From the NCBI GenBank assembly GCA_020744425.1, contig JAGMUV010000020.1, forward strand, positions 248,001 through 312,000: a DNA stretch of 64,000 bases. The letters are read 5' to 3'. Source of the DNA: Dactylonectria macrodidyma (lineage: Eukaryota; Ascomycota; Sordariomycetes; Hypocreales; Nectriaceae). A program made the position numbers and the translations under genes. How positions within the stretch are numbered: the first letter of the stretch is position 1; every line of letters starts with the position of its first letter. Below are positions 44,522 through 55,782 of this stretch, piece after piece. Below the pieces are notes generated by a model. It did not search any database. It worked only from the letters and a program-made list of their open reading frames with translations, and was not told where the DNA came from.

Positions 44522-44979
44522 TTTGTGATGCTGAGCTGATACGGTCTTGTGCTATTTTGCTTCCTTCTTTGGTTCATTATTTATAGAAGCTCACTTCACT
44601 GAGTCAACTTGCAGCCATCCACTCTTGTGTCAAGATATTCGGCAACTAACGATATTCGTCTTCCCCGCAATCGCAACCGAACGGATACGGTCTTGATCTA
44701 GCGGCATTTGGAAGTCTGGGAGCCCATGTGCCGTGAAACCCCGCATTGACTCAGAATTCACCATGTCAGAAATTCTCCGACGACGCATCGTTACACGCGG
44801 CCAGATTAATCAAGCACTTGGCCGACATCCTACACGCAGAAATGGCGAAACGAGAAGGATCTAGATCTGGGGTAATGTAAAGTAAGTTTCTAAGGAACCC
44901 AGCCTAAAGAAATATACCCTCGGCTAAAAATGGGATGCGCTTCTCCATCTCTAGATGAGGGCAGAATCGTCGCTATGTA
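44522..44979. other. intergenic, 5' flank of ADH gene
   Basis: Probable ADH promoter and spacer; TATTTATAG near 44578 about 57 bp upstream of the start. No gene. Confidence 0.4.
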
Positions 44980-45330
44980 TCACCTCTGCCCAAGAATGCT
45001 CTTATATTCATGGTTGGTTGGGATCTTGTCGATGCCTGGCTTGATGGACGCGTGAGATGCTGGTAGACGACGGATGCGGCCGAGGGCTTTGGAGCCGTCT
45101 TCGATACGACCGGGCCCGACCAGATATTGAGGGGTCTGGGGTAGGATGATTATGTCCAAGAACAAGATGGGATACAATTCGAATTGAGCCGCGATGGAAA
45201 TGCGATAAAATGTCGAATCATCGATGCTCGAGGTGGCATGGTTGACGATGGCGGCGAGGAGACTAATTGTGACAGCCCGATGATAGGCACCAACAATAGC
45301 GCCGAGAATCCATTCTGACGCTGTTACGGA
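44980..45330 (-). pseudogene. MFS sugar transporter fragment
   Basis: A minus frame open from about 45330 to 44980 reads SEWILGAIVGAYH, LLAAIVNHATS, YRISIAAQFELYPILF and then the hallmark of fungal sugar porters at the end of helix 6: LPQTPQYLVGPGRIEDGSKA, ALGRIRRLPASH, NHEYKSILGQR. Only this middle ~115 residues remains; no N-terminal helices or C-terminal half are visible nearby, and no ATG opens the frame. A dead fragment. It sits between two intact genes. Confidence 0.65.
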
Positions 45331-46590
45331 CTAGTACAAGGGGACTCAAGCGCGTTATATCTGTGGTAGATCGGTTGTCGGTTCTCGATTCATGTTTTGC
45401 GACGATTCTTCTTCTTGAACAGCCTGGCCAATTTAAGCCTCCGTAGGACCTGATCCTCCTCGATCCTTTGCGCCCGCGCCTGGCTGTGGTCCCTGTAGTA
45501 CTAACGGTTAGTCGGATCAGAACCTTCAAAGTGATAGCTTGGGCCATCCAGGGGTCAGCCACGGGCCGTTTACTTCGGCGACACTCTAATTAGGCCCTGC
45601 TTTGCCTATGAATCATGCCAGTTTAGGAATACGCTCAAAGACAAAACGGCGAACCAGTCGGCCCTACAATCTGGGGATCACAGGGAAACCTTCCACGAGG
45701 GATCCATGCGCGCGCGCGGTGATTACTCCATCTCTTCATAGCCAAGACGGCCGACTGCATCGATCTGAACTGGGTTACTTCGTGCAAGGGCTCCCGGGCG
45801 CCATCAGAATGAATCCTTTACCTTCCGAAACATGTCATCCCATGGCACTGTCCTTGCTTACTCTCATAGCAATTTCTCTCCCGGCAGCGGCGGGTAGAAC
45901 GAAATAAGCAGGTCCCGGTCAATGATGAAGCGGTGCCTAGATATCCTCCAAGTGCGGCTCTAAACTTGAAGGCGTCTACTAAAACGCCGTACTAGCCCTC
46001 GAGGACCAATTGAGTCGGCCATCACGCGAGACGCCTCTCCGTACATTATCGAGTAGACTAGCAGCCGGTGCCGTTTCTTCTAATCTGGGGGTGGGGCCAG
46101 GTACACGAGTAGCTAAAACGAGAGCGGCTCGATTACAGGTGGCGTCGCCTTATGTAGTCTTTTCGCTTCAGCTCTCTCAGCCACAGAACGCACGCTCGGC
46201 CCGATTGCATGTTTCCAGAACGGCTCAGGAATGCGGTCAGCTGTTGAGCACGTTGTGACCCGAAGTGGCTGCTGTGGCTTTATCTAGGAAGCAATAGCGA
46301 AAACTACTTGAATCAGCTGCGGTTGCTCTAAGCCTGTGATGGGTATGCGTGCGTCACTTATGCCTCATCTCAGAGCCCCTTTTCGAGGCCGAGCAAACGC
46401 AAGAACGTTTGGATATCCAGAAAAGACTCTGCTAACCTTAAACAGCCGTAGGAAATTACTTGCCTGTCATATTAATCATCAAGGTTGGCTCAGATACAAG
46501 CGAAGCATCACGTATTTGATCGTTGAGATGGAAAATTATTAATACTATAGTACTTTGAGAATCGTAGGCGACAAAAGTAATCAGCCTAGA
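45331..46590. other. intergenic, gene-poor
   Basis: Several overlapping frames of 60-100 codons on both strands without motifs or ordered splice signals. It may include further remains of the sugar transporter that I cannot recognise. Confidence 0.4.
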
Positions 46591-47720
46591 TCAGGCGTGT
46601 TCAACTAATTCGACTGACCCCCGTTCCTTGTACCCAGTCTCTCCTCGGATGGAAGCCGTAGGCGGCAGAGTCACCACCTTCGGGTTATCGTTAGATGCAG
46701 TTTCAGCCCCATCTGTTTTCAACTGTTCCACGTGCTCTTTCGAAGCCAGAACAGCTCTTTCGCTTGAAGACGTGGTGGCTCTTGGTATTTGTTGATCCAT
46801 CGCATACCATCGATAACGGACGCCCGTGTGATTGCTCCCAAATGGCACGTTGTTGATCATGTTCATTCGATGGTGGCTGAGTTTATCCAGTGCGCTTTTG
46901 AAGTCGTCGAGGATAACAGTGTCTGTAAAACACTTGAAGACGGAAGCAAACTTCCAATAGGGGTTGATCCCGCCTATGGAAAAGACGGGGGTCACGGCTA
47001 GCACCTCCAAGATAATGAAGATAATACTGAGGCACATGCTGAAGAGCAGGACTGCGAAGCGGGGGGAGATGCGCACGATTTGGGTAAGGGTCAGGGAGTA
47101 GCGGTATCGAATGTTCCAAAATAGATTCGCAGTGGTAAAAATCCACCACGGGTCCCTATATGGCGTATTTAGCAGTGAAAATTAGATGAATCGAACAAGG
47201 ATGCGATGCATACCTGAACAACGGCTCAAATGGCCGAGTGGTGTTGAATAGCCGCCCATGTCCCCCGTTGAAGTAAGCAAAGTTTGCATACAACTCAAGA
47301 ACCCAGTATAGTTGAGCAAAAGCGACGGTGGAAATGTAGATGCGGCGACCCCTGGTTTCCAAAAATGGCCTGCTCTTCATCCAGGACACAATGTTGTGGA
47401 GAGACCAGGATGAGATGAGGAGGATGGCGGTCGAGGATAGGTACCATCCCCACACGGGAGGATTGAAGAAGATGAATACACAATTAGGCAGTACGAGGCA
47501 TAGCTATGTAGAATTGTGAATTGATGTGTTTGACTTTGGAATTGGAAATACTAACCTCCAAGAGAATCAGTCTGTGGAGGAGGACCCTCCGCATGTTGGC
47601 CAACGTCATGCCAATCATGATGACGACGGCGCCCATCATGAAGCCTTGCGACCATGACTCTAGTGTAATCACCCCTATATCAGTAGGCTTGGACTCCGTA
47701 GAGGCGTCCAAGGGAGCCAT
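46591..47720 (-). CDS. Fungal polytopic membrane protein (about 7 TM), unknown function
   Basis: Three exons, complement(46591..47155, 47214..47503, 47556..47720), 1020 nt, 339 aa from ATG 47720. The introns use GTTAGT...ACATAG and GTATGC...ATATAG. Membrane segments include FMMGAVVIMIGMTLANM, LVLPNCVFIFFNPPVWG, STAILLISSWSLHNIV, AQLYWVLELYANFAYF, WWIFTTANLFWNI and VLLFSMCLSIIFIILEVLAV. WSLHNIVSWMKSRPFL and CFTDTVILDDFKSALDKL are conserved cytoplasmic blocks of a widespread Pezizomycotina membrane family. Members are often found near metabolic gene clusters, but I know of no proven role. The Ser/Thr-rich cytosolic tail is about 90 residues. Intact. Confidence 0.8.
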
Positions 47721-49468
47721 TTTGCCCAAGTGTCCGGGGGACAGCAAAAATCCGTGCTTTGAAGGGGGGGTTGGCGACTCTTCTAGCGCTTGCAGGTCTT
47801 TGGTGTCGATGCAACTAAGTGGATGAACATGATCGACTCAGCCCGAAGAATTTGGCAGGTCGGATAGCGGTGGGGATCATTTTCAAGAGGTGCCCTGGAC
47901 TTATAACATGGTTGCATCGCCTACCCCAGGTCGCCCCAGAAGACGCAGCCCTTTCAAAGAGGCCTAGTAATGGGGGTGGATAAACGCGGGGGAGGGGCAG
48001 TTAAGACGCGCTACAGACACATTTTGAGTTCAAACATGACATATTGCAACAAGTCCCCATCTAACAGTCGTATGTCTTTACTGTCTAGTCTCTGGCCGAG
48101 GCATATAGTAAGGCCGTGGCGCATGAGAGTTCATTGCCCCTTCTCTGGCGCACCAAATAAGACGTTCTTCGGGAGCTTACTCAGGGGTAAGACGGCTTGG
48201 TGCAGCTGATGTGTCGCAGGGATTATCATCCCTCGGTGGGAGGCGAGTCGTAAAGACGAAACTCAGGATACAGCTTATTCGTCATCGATAGACTTGTAGC
48301 TAGGGAAGCGTTAGGTCTAAATGCGCTGTCGGCGGATTATAGATGGCGGCCTTTGCGCCACAGTGTGAGCACTAAGCGAGTTGGCTGCCTGTACGATGGT
48401 AAAATCCGAGTAGCCCGTTTACCCCGGACCCTACGGCTTGGTTCCGCTCCTACAAAATACTGTTCCAAGGTAAAGGGAGGGTGGGGGGGCGGAAGGGGAC
48501 TAAATCCTCCTAACTAATTCATCCCAGCCCCATGTCAGTGGTCACAACAATCAGGATTTCGGACCACCCATTGATCGCGGTTCTACCGGTCTAGCGTAGC
48601 ATGGAGATGGCCAGGCTGCTGCCAAGGAACCTAGAAAGGCTGTAGGACCGAGTACGTATCTTGGTAGCATCGCTGAAACATGCATCTTTTGCGACCTCGG
48701 ACCTCACATGAACTTAGGCATGCGAAAATGCCAGGGGCGATTAATATCGCGCATTTACGTAGCTCCTGACACAGCAAGCCTGCAACTGCTTGAGCTCATC
48801 GGAGTCGCCACTGGGGAAAAAACAACCCTCCAGGAACAGGCAAAACACTGTGCACAACTACCGAGATTTTCATCGATTCTCGCATTACTGGTCGGTATTT
48901 GAAGAGGGTGTCGAGACTCGGGCGAGTCATTGGATCTTGGACTCAACGTTTGATAGGTAGGTTGGTGGCGAACACCTTGGCTTTGCGGGCGTTCTCTGTG
49001 AATGGTGTGGGCTCTAAGAAATTCGGCCCGGCTTGCATCGACGCCAGCCAGTAATAGTCGGATGCGACCATCCTTCCTTGTGCAAATCACCCGTGAACCA
49101 TTTGATGCCCCCGCTGAGATCCCTGCAAGCTCTGTCGGCTACGAAACTTGGGATCAAATCGGGTTGGCTTCTGAGGAACTCGAGATTTCGTACTTGCGTG
49201 CAACTTGTGGGCTCAAGTTACCCTGTAGCAATGGTGTTCCCTGCGGTCGTGATCCATAAGTGCTTACACCTATGTGGCGGGAAATTCGCGCAATAAGGAT
49301 TGACAATGTGGTGATTCTGGGTTGGCTGGAACAGAGTTCATTGAATTGATTCAACGAATGGAGACACGGTGATACCAATTCCGCGAGATTGACGTAGAAC
49401 AAGTGCAAGATCTCATGGAACATAGCGAAGAGCTGAGCCAGAATTCAACAACTCCCCCAAAACATCTG

Positions 49469-49545
49469 CAAAAAAAAATTCCAAAAAAAAACAGAAAGGA
49501 AGGAAGGAAGGAAGAAAGAAAGAGGGAAAGAAAGAAAAGAAAACG
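49469..49545 (+). repeat. Polypurine tract with GGAA/GAAA microsatellite
   Basis: A-runs followed by (GGAA)n and (GAAA)n: AGGAAGGAAGGAAGAAAGAA and onward, nearly all purine on the plus strand. Confidence 0.85.
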
Positions 49546-50207
49546 AACAGTAAGAATAAAGAGTAGGATAGACTGAATATCCGAGCCCAAGGTAATGCTG
49601 ACTGAGAACATATTAAGCTTCTGCTGCATCATACATACCTTCCTGCGTCTACTAACCTCAAGAGACATGCGTATATATCTCGTCTTTATTGACTCCACGA
49701 GTTTAAATGTCCTCTTAGTGAGATGTGAGGTCTCAGTCTTCGATTTCTCCACCCAATGCTTCAGATATGGCAATGGAATTCGATGTAGGTCATTACCCAT
49801 CGAACTAGCCGACAACTTGTTGGAAAACTCGACAGTTCGTCATGGGGGACAGCGTCGCCTGGGGTCATTAAAGCCGCAAATGGCACAGAATTGATGTCTT
49901 TTTCAAGTTGATTCCGAGATAGTAGGCTAGAGGAAAGGCAGTTGAGGATGGGCTTCGTGAACACTGTGAACCTTGGCCATTCCTCTTTCTGAGAATGATT
50001 GAGAAGGTTCTAGCAAATTGGTTTCTTTCAAAAGCTTGATATAATACTGTGCTCGTGGCCGCAACTCCTGAGAGAAAGATAGGCTCCTAGTTACAAGGTT
50101 AATCGAAGGCTCTCCGAGTCTTTGGCGACAAGACTCCCTGCCCAGCTAGGGACGTGATGTATGGTGACGGCCCTGCCCTTGGCATTAATCTCCTCTGAAT
50201 GGGCTCG

Positions 50208-50263
50208 TTCTTTTTTTTTTCTTTCTTTTTTTTTTCTTTTTTCGTTTCTTTTTTTTCGCTGTC
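50208..50263 (+). repeat. T-rich polypyrimidine tract
   Basis: Runs of T separated by single C or G (TTCTTTCTTTTTTTTTTC). It creates artificial Lys-rich frames on the opposite strand. Confidence 0.85.
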
Positions 50264-52200
50264 TTTTCCATTCCTTTCCATATGACCAGGGTATCCCAGT
50301 AACCTATTCTCGCTCTTTGGCCTCTCCTAGCCGACCCGATCCCTTCGACTTTCGTAGCCTGCTGCCTCCAGCGGCAAAAGACCGCATCCTGCCTCCTGGG
50401 TCGTTTTGCATGAAGGTACCACTCCCAGCACCAAAATATAAACAGAAAGCAGAGTGTTTTGATGAAGGACTGCCGTCTGTCTGAAGACTTTGTGCCACCA
50501 ATGAAGGAAATCGAAGTAACCCAGTATAAAGGAGGAAAAAAATAATTATTGTAATAAGGGAAATGATAGAGGGACGACTGTTTGTAGAACAATCATAACC
50601 ATGAGTAGCTAGTAGTCGGTGCACGTTTGGTTTTGTCTCCTAGATGACACAGTATTATGTGCATCTTGGGTAAAGCTTCATTGACCTACAGCCCTCTTCC
50701 CCAAATCAATACCACTCTCCAATCGATTGGGAGCAATCAACCAAACTACAATTTGCCCATCGGGTTTTAGCGCATGTGTCACACATCCACCACAAAGCTG
50801 TTCTCATATATGTGGGGTAGTTTCCAGCGAATACCGAAACTCTGAGCCGTCCAGTGACTAGTTAATGAGCTCACACCATGGGTGCAAAGCATGATGATTC
50901 AAATGATAACAGAAGTGCTATCATGTAAGTTTGTGTATTACCGGTTGGATATTGTAGGGCTCTCCTCACCGGTAGAGACATAGCCACTTCTAGTCTTCAT
51001 GAACGAGCTTAGGCGGCTCTGTTGCACGGGTGCTCTAGGTATGAGCTCATCTGCGTCCACCCTCAGAGGGGTCCTGTAAAGGGTGGTCACTGCAGTCGCC
51101 TCAAAATGACACGTCTCACAGCCCAAATACTACGTGAGCGGAGGCTAGGAATGGCCTGAGACATACATGGGAAGCCTCCAGTATGGCTTCACCGTCTTTT
51201 TATGAATACCCGACTCCATGGTCCTGGCATGTCAGTCCGACACGCACCACGATGATACCGCTGTGTCAGCGCTGTCCCAAATCTCTGTCATCTATGATAA
51301 AACCGGTCTTGGGCTTTCGTGCCCGATCACTCGAGGCTTACTACTACGGCCCAGAGGGGGCCTCAATGCCAAAATTTAGTCCGAGAGCCTCATTGCCTCG
51401 TGACCTTGTTGTGAATTTGCCTCCTGGTCTTTCCCAAGCCACTGGTACAGCCTGATGAGGCTCAGTCACTTAGGAAAGCAGCACACAATGACTCGAAATG
51501 CTTTGGCTTAGACCATCTCACTCTACTCAGCGTAGCTGCCCATGCCAACTGCTTTACTCTCCCTGCAGGCCGCAGCCCGGTTTGAAATGGACACCCAACG
51601 GGGCATCTGCAGGCGGTAGGCCTCGAATCATTTCCTACACTAGGATAGCCTCTGTAAGGAGGCGAAACCGCCAATGCAGCCGTGTGTCGCACAATAAGGC
51701 GACGGTCACTCAGATCGACGAAATCTGCCCAGTGACCTGCCGAGGCAGACTGCCAACGAGGCAGACTGGGTCGCCGAGAGCCCAACAAGACACGAGGCAA
51801 CCTGGCGTAAAAAAATTCCAACACTGACCAATGATATATAAATCTCTCACACACCCTTTTGCACACGCGTCATTATCTGATGGGTAGCCGCTCGGTGGCT
51901 CATCTAGTGGCTCGTGGCAGGGTACAAACTGTCCAAAAGGGGCGGCTTCTGTCCACACCCAGCAGATCAGGCTACCAATTACATTGCAAAGAACAAAGAC
52001 CGGTCTGCGGTTTGGCAATCACGCTGTTCGTGTCGAATGATCGTCCCGGTGACGTGCATTATTAGCTCTAATCTCATCATGCAGTGAGCCGTAGCAGGGA
52101 GTGCGATTTGTGTCACGAGAACAGCCATTGTGTGACAATGAATGGATCAAAGGGTGTATTAATTGAAGATGAATGCAGATATCTACCATTCACATCCCAA

Positions 52201-52636
52201 TCACACGCTATCACAAAGCCTACAGGATGGTAGTAAAGTACATACATGCAGCCAGCTACAGCCCATCATGCAGCCGACACAGCCCACATTTGTCTGTAAT
52301 CTCCAAAAATCCTTCCCAAATATGCGCGTGCGGGCATTTGTACAGTGGCAACATGGACGCTCGCCTCCTTCTTCTTCTCGTTCGTGGGTATCTGTACATC
52401 GACATGTCGCTGCCACCGCTTAATGTCGTATGAATACGTCGCTATAGAGCCATCAGTCTTTGCGGTGCCAGACGAGACAGGGCCTTACGTGTAATGTGTT
52501 TTCTCCCCAGCTTTTCGACGCTTGAAGTCGTCCTTTGGCTAGTATTCAACTCAAAGACGACAACTCGCCCCCTGAGCGACTTTGTCGATGATGTCGTCGA
52601 GCTGGATAGTTGCGTTGCTGTTCTAGTGTCGGCCAT
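52201..52636 (-). CDS. Possible small Cys-rich protein, 121 aa
   Basis: Two frames can be joined by a 70-bp intron (52419..52488, GTAAGG...TTAAG): complement(52201..52418, 52489..52636), 366 nt, start ATG 52636. The first half is Ser/Thr-rich (QLSSSTTSSTKSLRGR) with a short conserved-looking stretch VVVFELNTSQRTTSS. The second half has four Cys clusters (CRC, CCHC, CVGC, MMGC), which could bind metal. No signal peptide. I do not recognise it, the acceptor is weak and no branch site is obvious, so it may be chance. Confidence 0.3.
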
Positions 52637-53536
52637 GATCGTCTCTTTGTTTTGTGTGAGTTCAATTGCGAATGCGACTTAGTGGGGGGAGGGATGGGAT
52701 ATTTAACACACATATGCGATAGGGAAATCTCTTAGTCACCGCACCGGCCCCTCCACTCCAAAACGCCCAGCTCGACACTGCTTTTCAGCCCACACACCTA
52801 AGACATAATAGGTCACGCTGGGGCCGAAGCTCCATTCGGGTACGTGCTCCCGTTGATCAAACACCCTGCAGCTTCCCCTGAGGCCCCCAAGGCCGTGTCC
52901 ACGGAGGCCAAATAGAAACTCCGAGTCCTTGTCTTAAGGGGCTGCTTATGTTTCCGCATCAGCAATTCAAAGAGAGAAATCCGGCAGCCACAACTGAAAG
53001 TCGCCTCCAAATGCGCTTTCAGCTGCTTGCTTGCCGCCTCGAAACGCCTCCCTTGGCAGCAGGTTGTCTCTCGGCCCCCACAAGCCCCTACACCCATTGC
53101 TCGGATCTACTGACTGCCTAGACAGCCTGATTGACGTTTTTCTCCAATGAAGACGCCCCTTTGGAAAGATGGCTGGCACTTGTGCAACTCGGTCATTTGG
53201 AATATATGGCGCATGACGACCCATTCGACGAACGACGAGGGTATTATCCAATGAATGCAAGGCATGTCCCGAGTTGAGAACAGCCTGCTTCTCCTAGGCG
53301 CAGGACTCCCAATGTCCTATTCCAATTCTCATCTCCAGCATGAAGTGGCGGCTCCGGGCTGACATTTCCGCCAGCCTGATTTTTGCTCTAGCACCGCCTG
53401 CACATGTTATATTGAGCTCGACTGACGTGCTGTGACTTTCAAACGAGGTCCTGTCATACTTAGCTTCCCATTGATCGGACCTCTTTTTCCTTCTCCACGG
53501 ATACATCTATTTTTGTTGTATTTGTTCAACCCCAAC
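52637..53536. other. intergenic
   Basis: Promoter side of both the small Cys-rich ORF and the patatin gene. Overlapping short frames without motifs. Confidence 0.4.
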
Positions 53537-55300
53537 ATGTCGGCGTCCGACAGCAGCAGGTCGACGCCCGAGCAGGTAATTCGAAGGGCAGATACCAATG
53601 CCATCCGAACTAAAGCCAAGAAAAACCCATGGGCGCCCATTGTTCTATCTTTAGGTGAGACCAGAGTTCAGCTTAACGCGTACAATATGAAGTCTAATCT
53701 GTTCAATAGATGGTGGCGGCATTAAGGGCCTCTCTGAGCTTTTTCTAATGCTCAAGATAATGGATCGAATCGAGGAGCTGATTATGGAAGGGATAAGCGA
53801 AGAAAGTAACATCAAAGATGATAAGCTATTCGCATTCACAAAAGATCCCATACTTTTACCTTGTTACTTTTTTGACTTCATGGTCGGAACAAGTACCGGA
53901 GGGTAATTCATCCCTTCACGTTGGCCCACACATCCATCCACCTCGCCGGCTAACTTAATATCAAGTCTCATTGCCGTGATGTTAGGTCGGCTTAGGATGA
54001 GCGTCCGTGATGCCATCAAGGCGTACTGGTGCCTGGGAAACGACATATTCTTATCCCACCGCGTGGCACGGCCGTACAGCTCGACGAAATTGAAGGATGC
54101 AATCATCCGCGTCATAACCGACCACTGCGGCTGCCATGAGCCTGGACAAGACTGCCATGATACGGAGCCCCTTAGGCAGTATGACTACGCTGAGGAAAAC
54201 GACATTAGTTATAACAAGACTCCGCATCGACAGAACTTCACATGCAAGGTGTGAGTAGATTACTTCTCTGCGATTACCACGAAAATGCCAGTCAACTAAT
54301 ACTAGAAACCAGAGCCCTCGTCGCACAGCGTAAGAAGAAGGGATCCCAAGTCCCGTACCTCTTTCGTAGCTACAACCACAGTCGCCGCTCCGAGGGAGAT
54401 CTTCTAGAGCACAACCCCATGACTTTAGGAGGCAAGGCTCTTCACATGTGGAAGGCTTGCCGTGCCACCTCTGCGGCCCCTTTTTACTTCAAAAGCATGG
54501 CCATTGGTCGAGACGACTTCCTCGATGGCGGCGCTGGCAATAATAACCCTAGCAATATTGCCTGGAACGAAGCCAGGTGGATGTCCAAGCCTGTCCATCC
54601 GCAGCCAAATGCGACCTCTGGCAATGGGACAGTAGCGGCAGTGATCAGCCTTGGCTGTGGGGAGAAGGAAAAGCACCACCTTTTTGGTAATCAAACGAGT
54701 ATATTCTATCTCTTCCAAGCCATGAGGTATGGAAAAAGTCGGATCAGCGATACAGAATCTGCTCACAACGAGACACATCGCCTCGCTGGAGCAAGCGATT
54801 CAGACTACTTCAGATTCTCAGTTAAGCCGACGGACGGCGACCGAGGGAATAAGGGACTCGCAGATGTTAAGCTTAGCGATTGCGTCCGAGAGTCAAAAAG
54901 ACGCCTATGGGGGTACGGGCCACTCAAAGAAGCAAGGCAGCCCGTGGGGGGGACCGAGTTACCACTCCCAGACTGGTACACGGCTTTGCAGACGGAAGCA
55001 ACGCCACAGGGAGAAAGACGGAAGAAAGGCGGTTTCAAGCCAGAAAAGTTCTGGTATACCACCTTTGATACCATCTTCCATCGAACGGAGGAGTACTGCA
55101 AACTTCACAACGACGGCGGCGAGGATGTGAGGGGAGATATTGATAGATGCGCCAAAACACTCCTGAGTTATGCTCGGGCGCGCCAGGCAGACGACCCTGA
55201 GAGGTGGAAATGCCATGTCAGTCATCCAGATCCAGCTCACGATTTCTTTTTGGAGTCGACTAGGAGGCCTAGACCCAGGCAAGAAGAGAACGGAGGGTGA
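53537..55300 (+). CDS. Patatin-like phospholipase
   Basis: Four exons, 53537..53654, 53710..53902, 53966..54250 and 54313..55300, 1584 nt, 527 aa. The oxyanion loop DGGGIKG starts at residue 40. The nucleophile is Ser101 in GTSTG. The dyad Asp is in LDGGAGNNNP (near residue 269). The central segment includes YLFRSYNH and KACRATSAAPFYF, standard for the fungal patatin group that hydrolyses acyl ester bonds of phospholipids. The third intron ends at AAACCAG (54312), giving K-V-ALVAQRKK in frame; the nearer CTAG would break the frame. No NB-ARC/NACHT or repeat domain follows, so this is a stand-alone patatin, unlike NLR-linked ones. Catalytic residues complete; probably active in the cytosol or on membranes. 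Confidence 0.9.
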
Positions 55301-55782
55301 AGCCACAAAGACATGGACCTTACTATTTAGGATGTCACCACTACCTGATAGTAGACGAGGAAAATAATTGGAATAACAAGTACATTATACTTTCAATTCA
55401 CAAATAATGTATCTAGAAGATCTAACTTCATGGGGAAACTAGTTGTGCACGGGACAGCATTAGAGTCGATTCATGTGGCCTTAGTCAAACCCCGCCTGAC
55501 TCAGTCTTTCCTTGTCAGAATTTATTCACAAAGCTTCGCAGGCAATACCTACTTCTCCGCACGACACCGCTTGGCAATGAAGTCCCGCGGGGTAGTGCTT
55601 TTTAGTATCGGCAAATTAAGCCTAGAGGAGAATGCGTCAGTAGCAATTTGGACTGCTACCTCGGTAGTTGCAATGGCTTATATACACTTTTTCCCCCGCA
55701 ATGAGAACAGGTCCGCTTTGGTGTTTGACGGTGGATTTGGAAAATTGAAGCACAAAGCCAAAGACAACACGCTCTACAAACG
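55301..55782. other. intergenic, promoter of ALDH gene
   Basis: Short spacer between two genes on the same strand; no gene seen. Confidence 0.4.

Larger units (their letters stand above)
47721..52200. other. 4.5-kb gene desert
   Basis: Many short overlapping frames on both strands, none with domains, plausible starts plus splice sites, or frame continuity beyond about 130 codons. It contains the simple repeats at 49469-49545 and 50208-50263 and a G-rich patch near 48478. Could hold degraded mobile DNA; I cannot identify any. Confidence 0.45.

Noticed and set aside
50099..50592. Lys-rich minus frames
   Set aside because: They arise from the T-rich tract at 50208-50263.
51462..52018. Overlapping 100-134 codon frames on both strands
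   Set aside because: Compete with each other, no recognisable domains or splice continuity.
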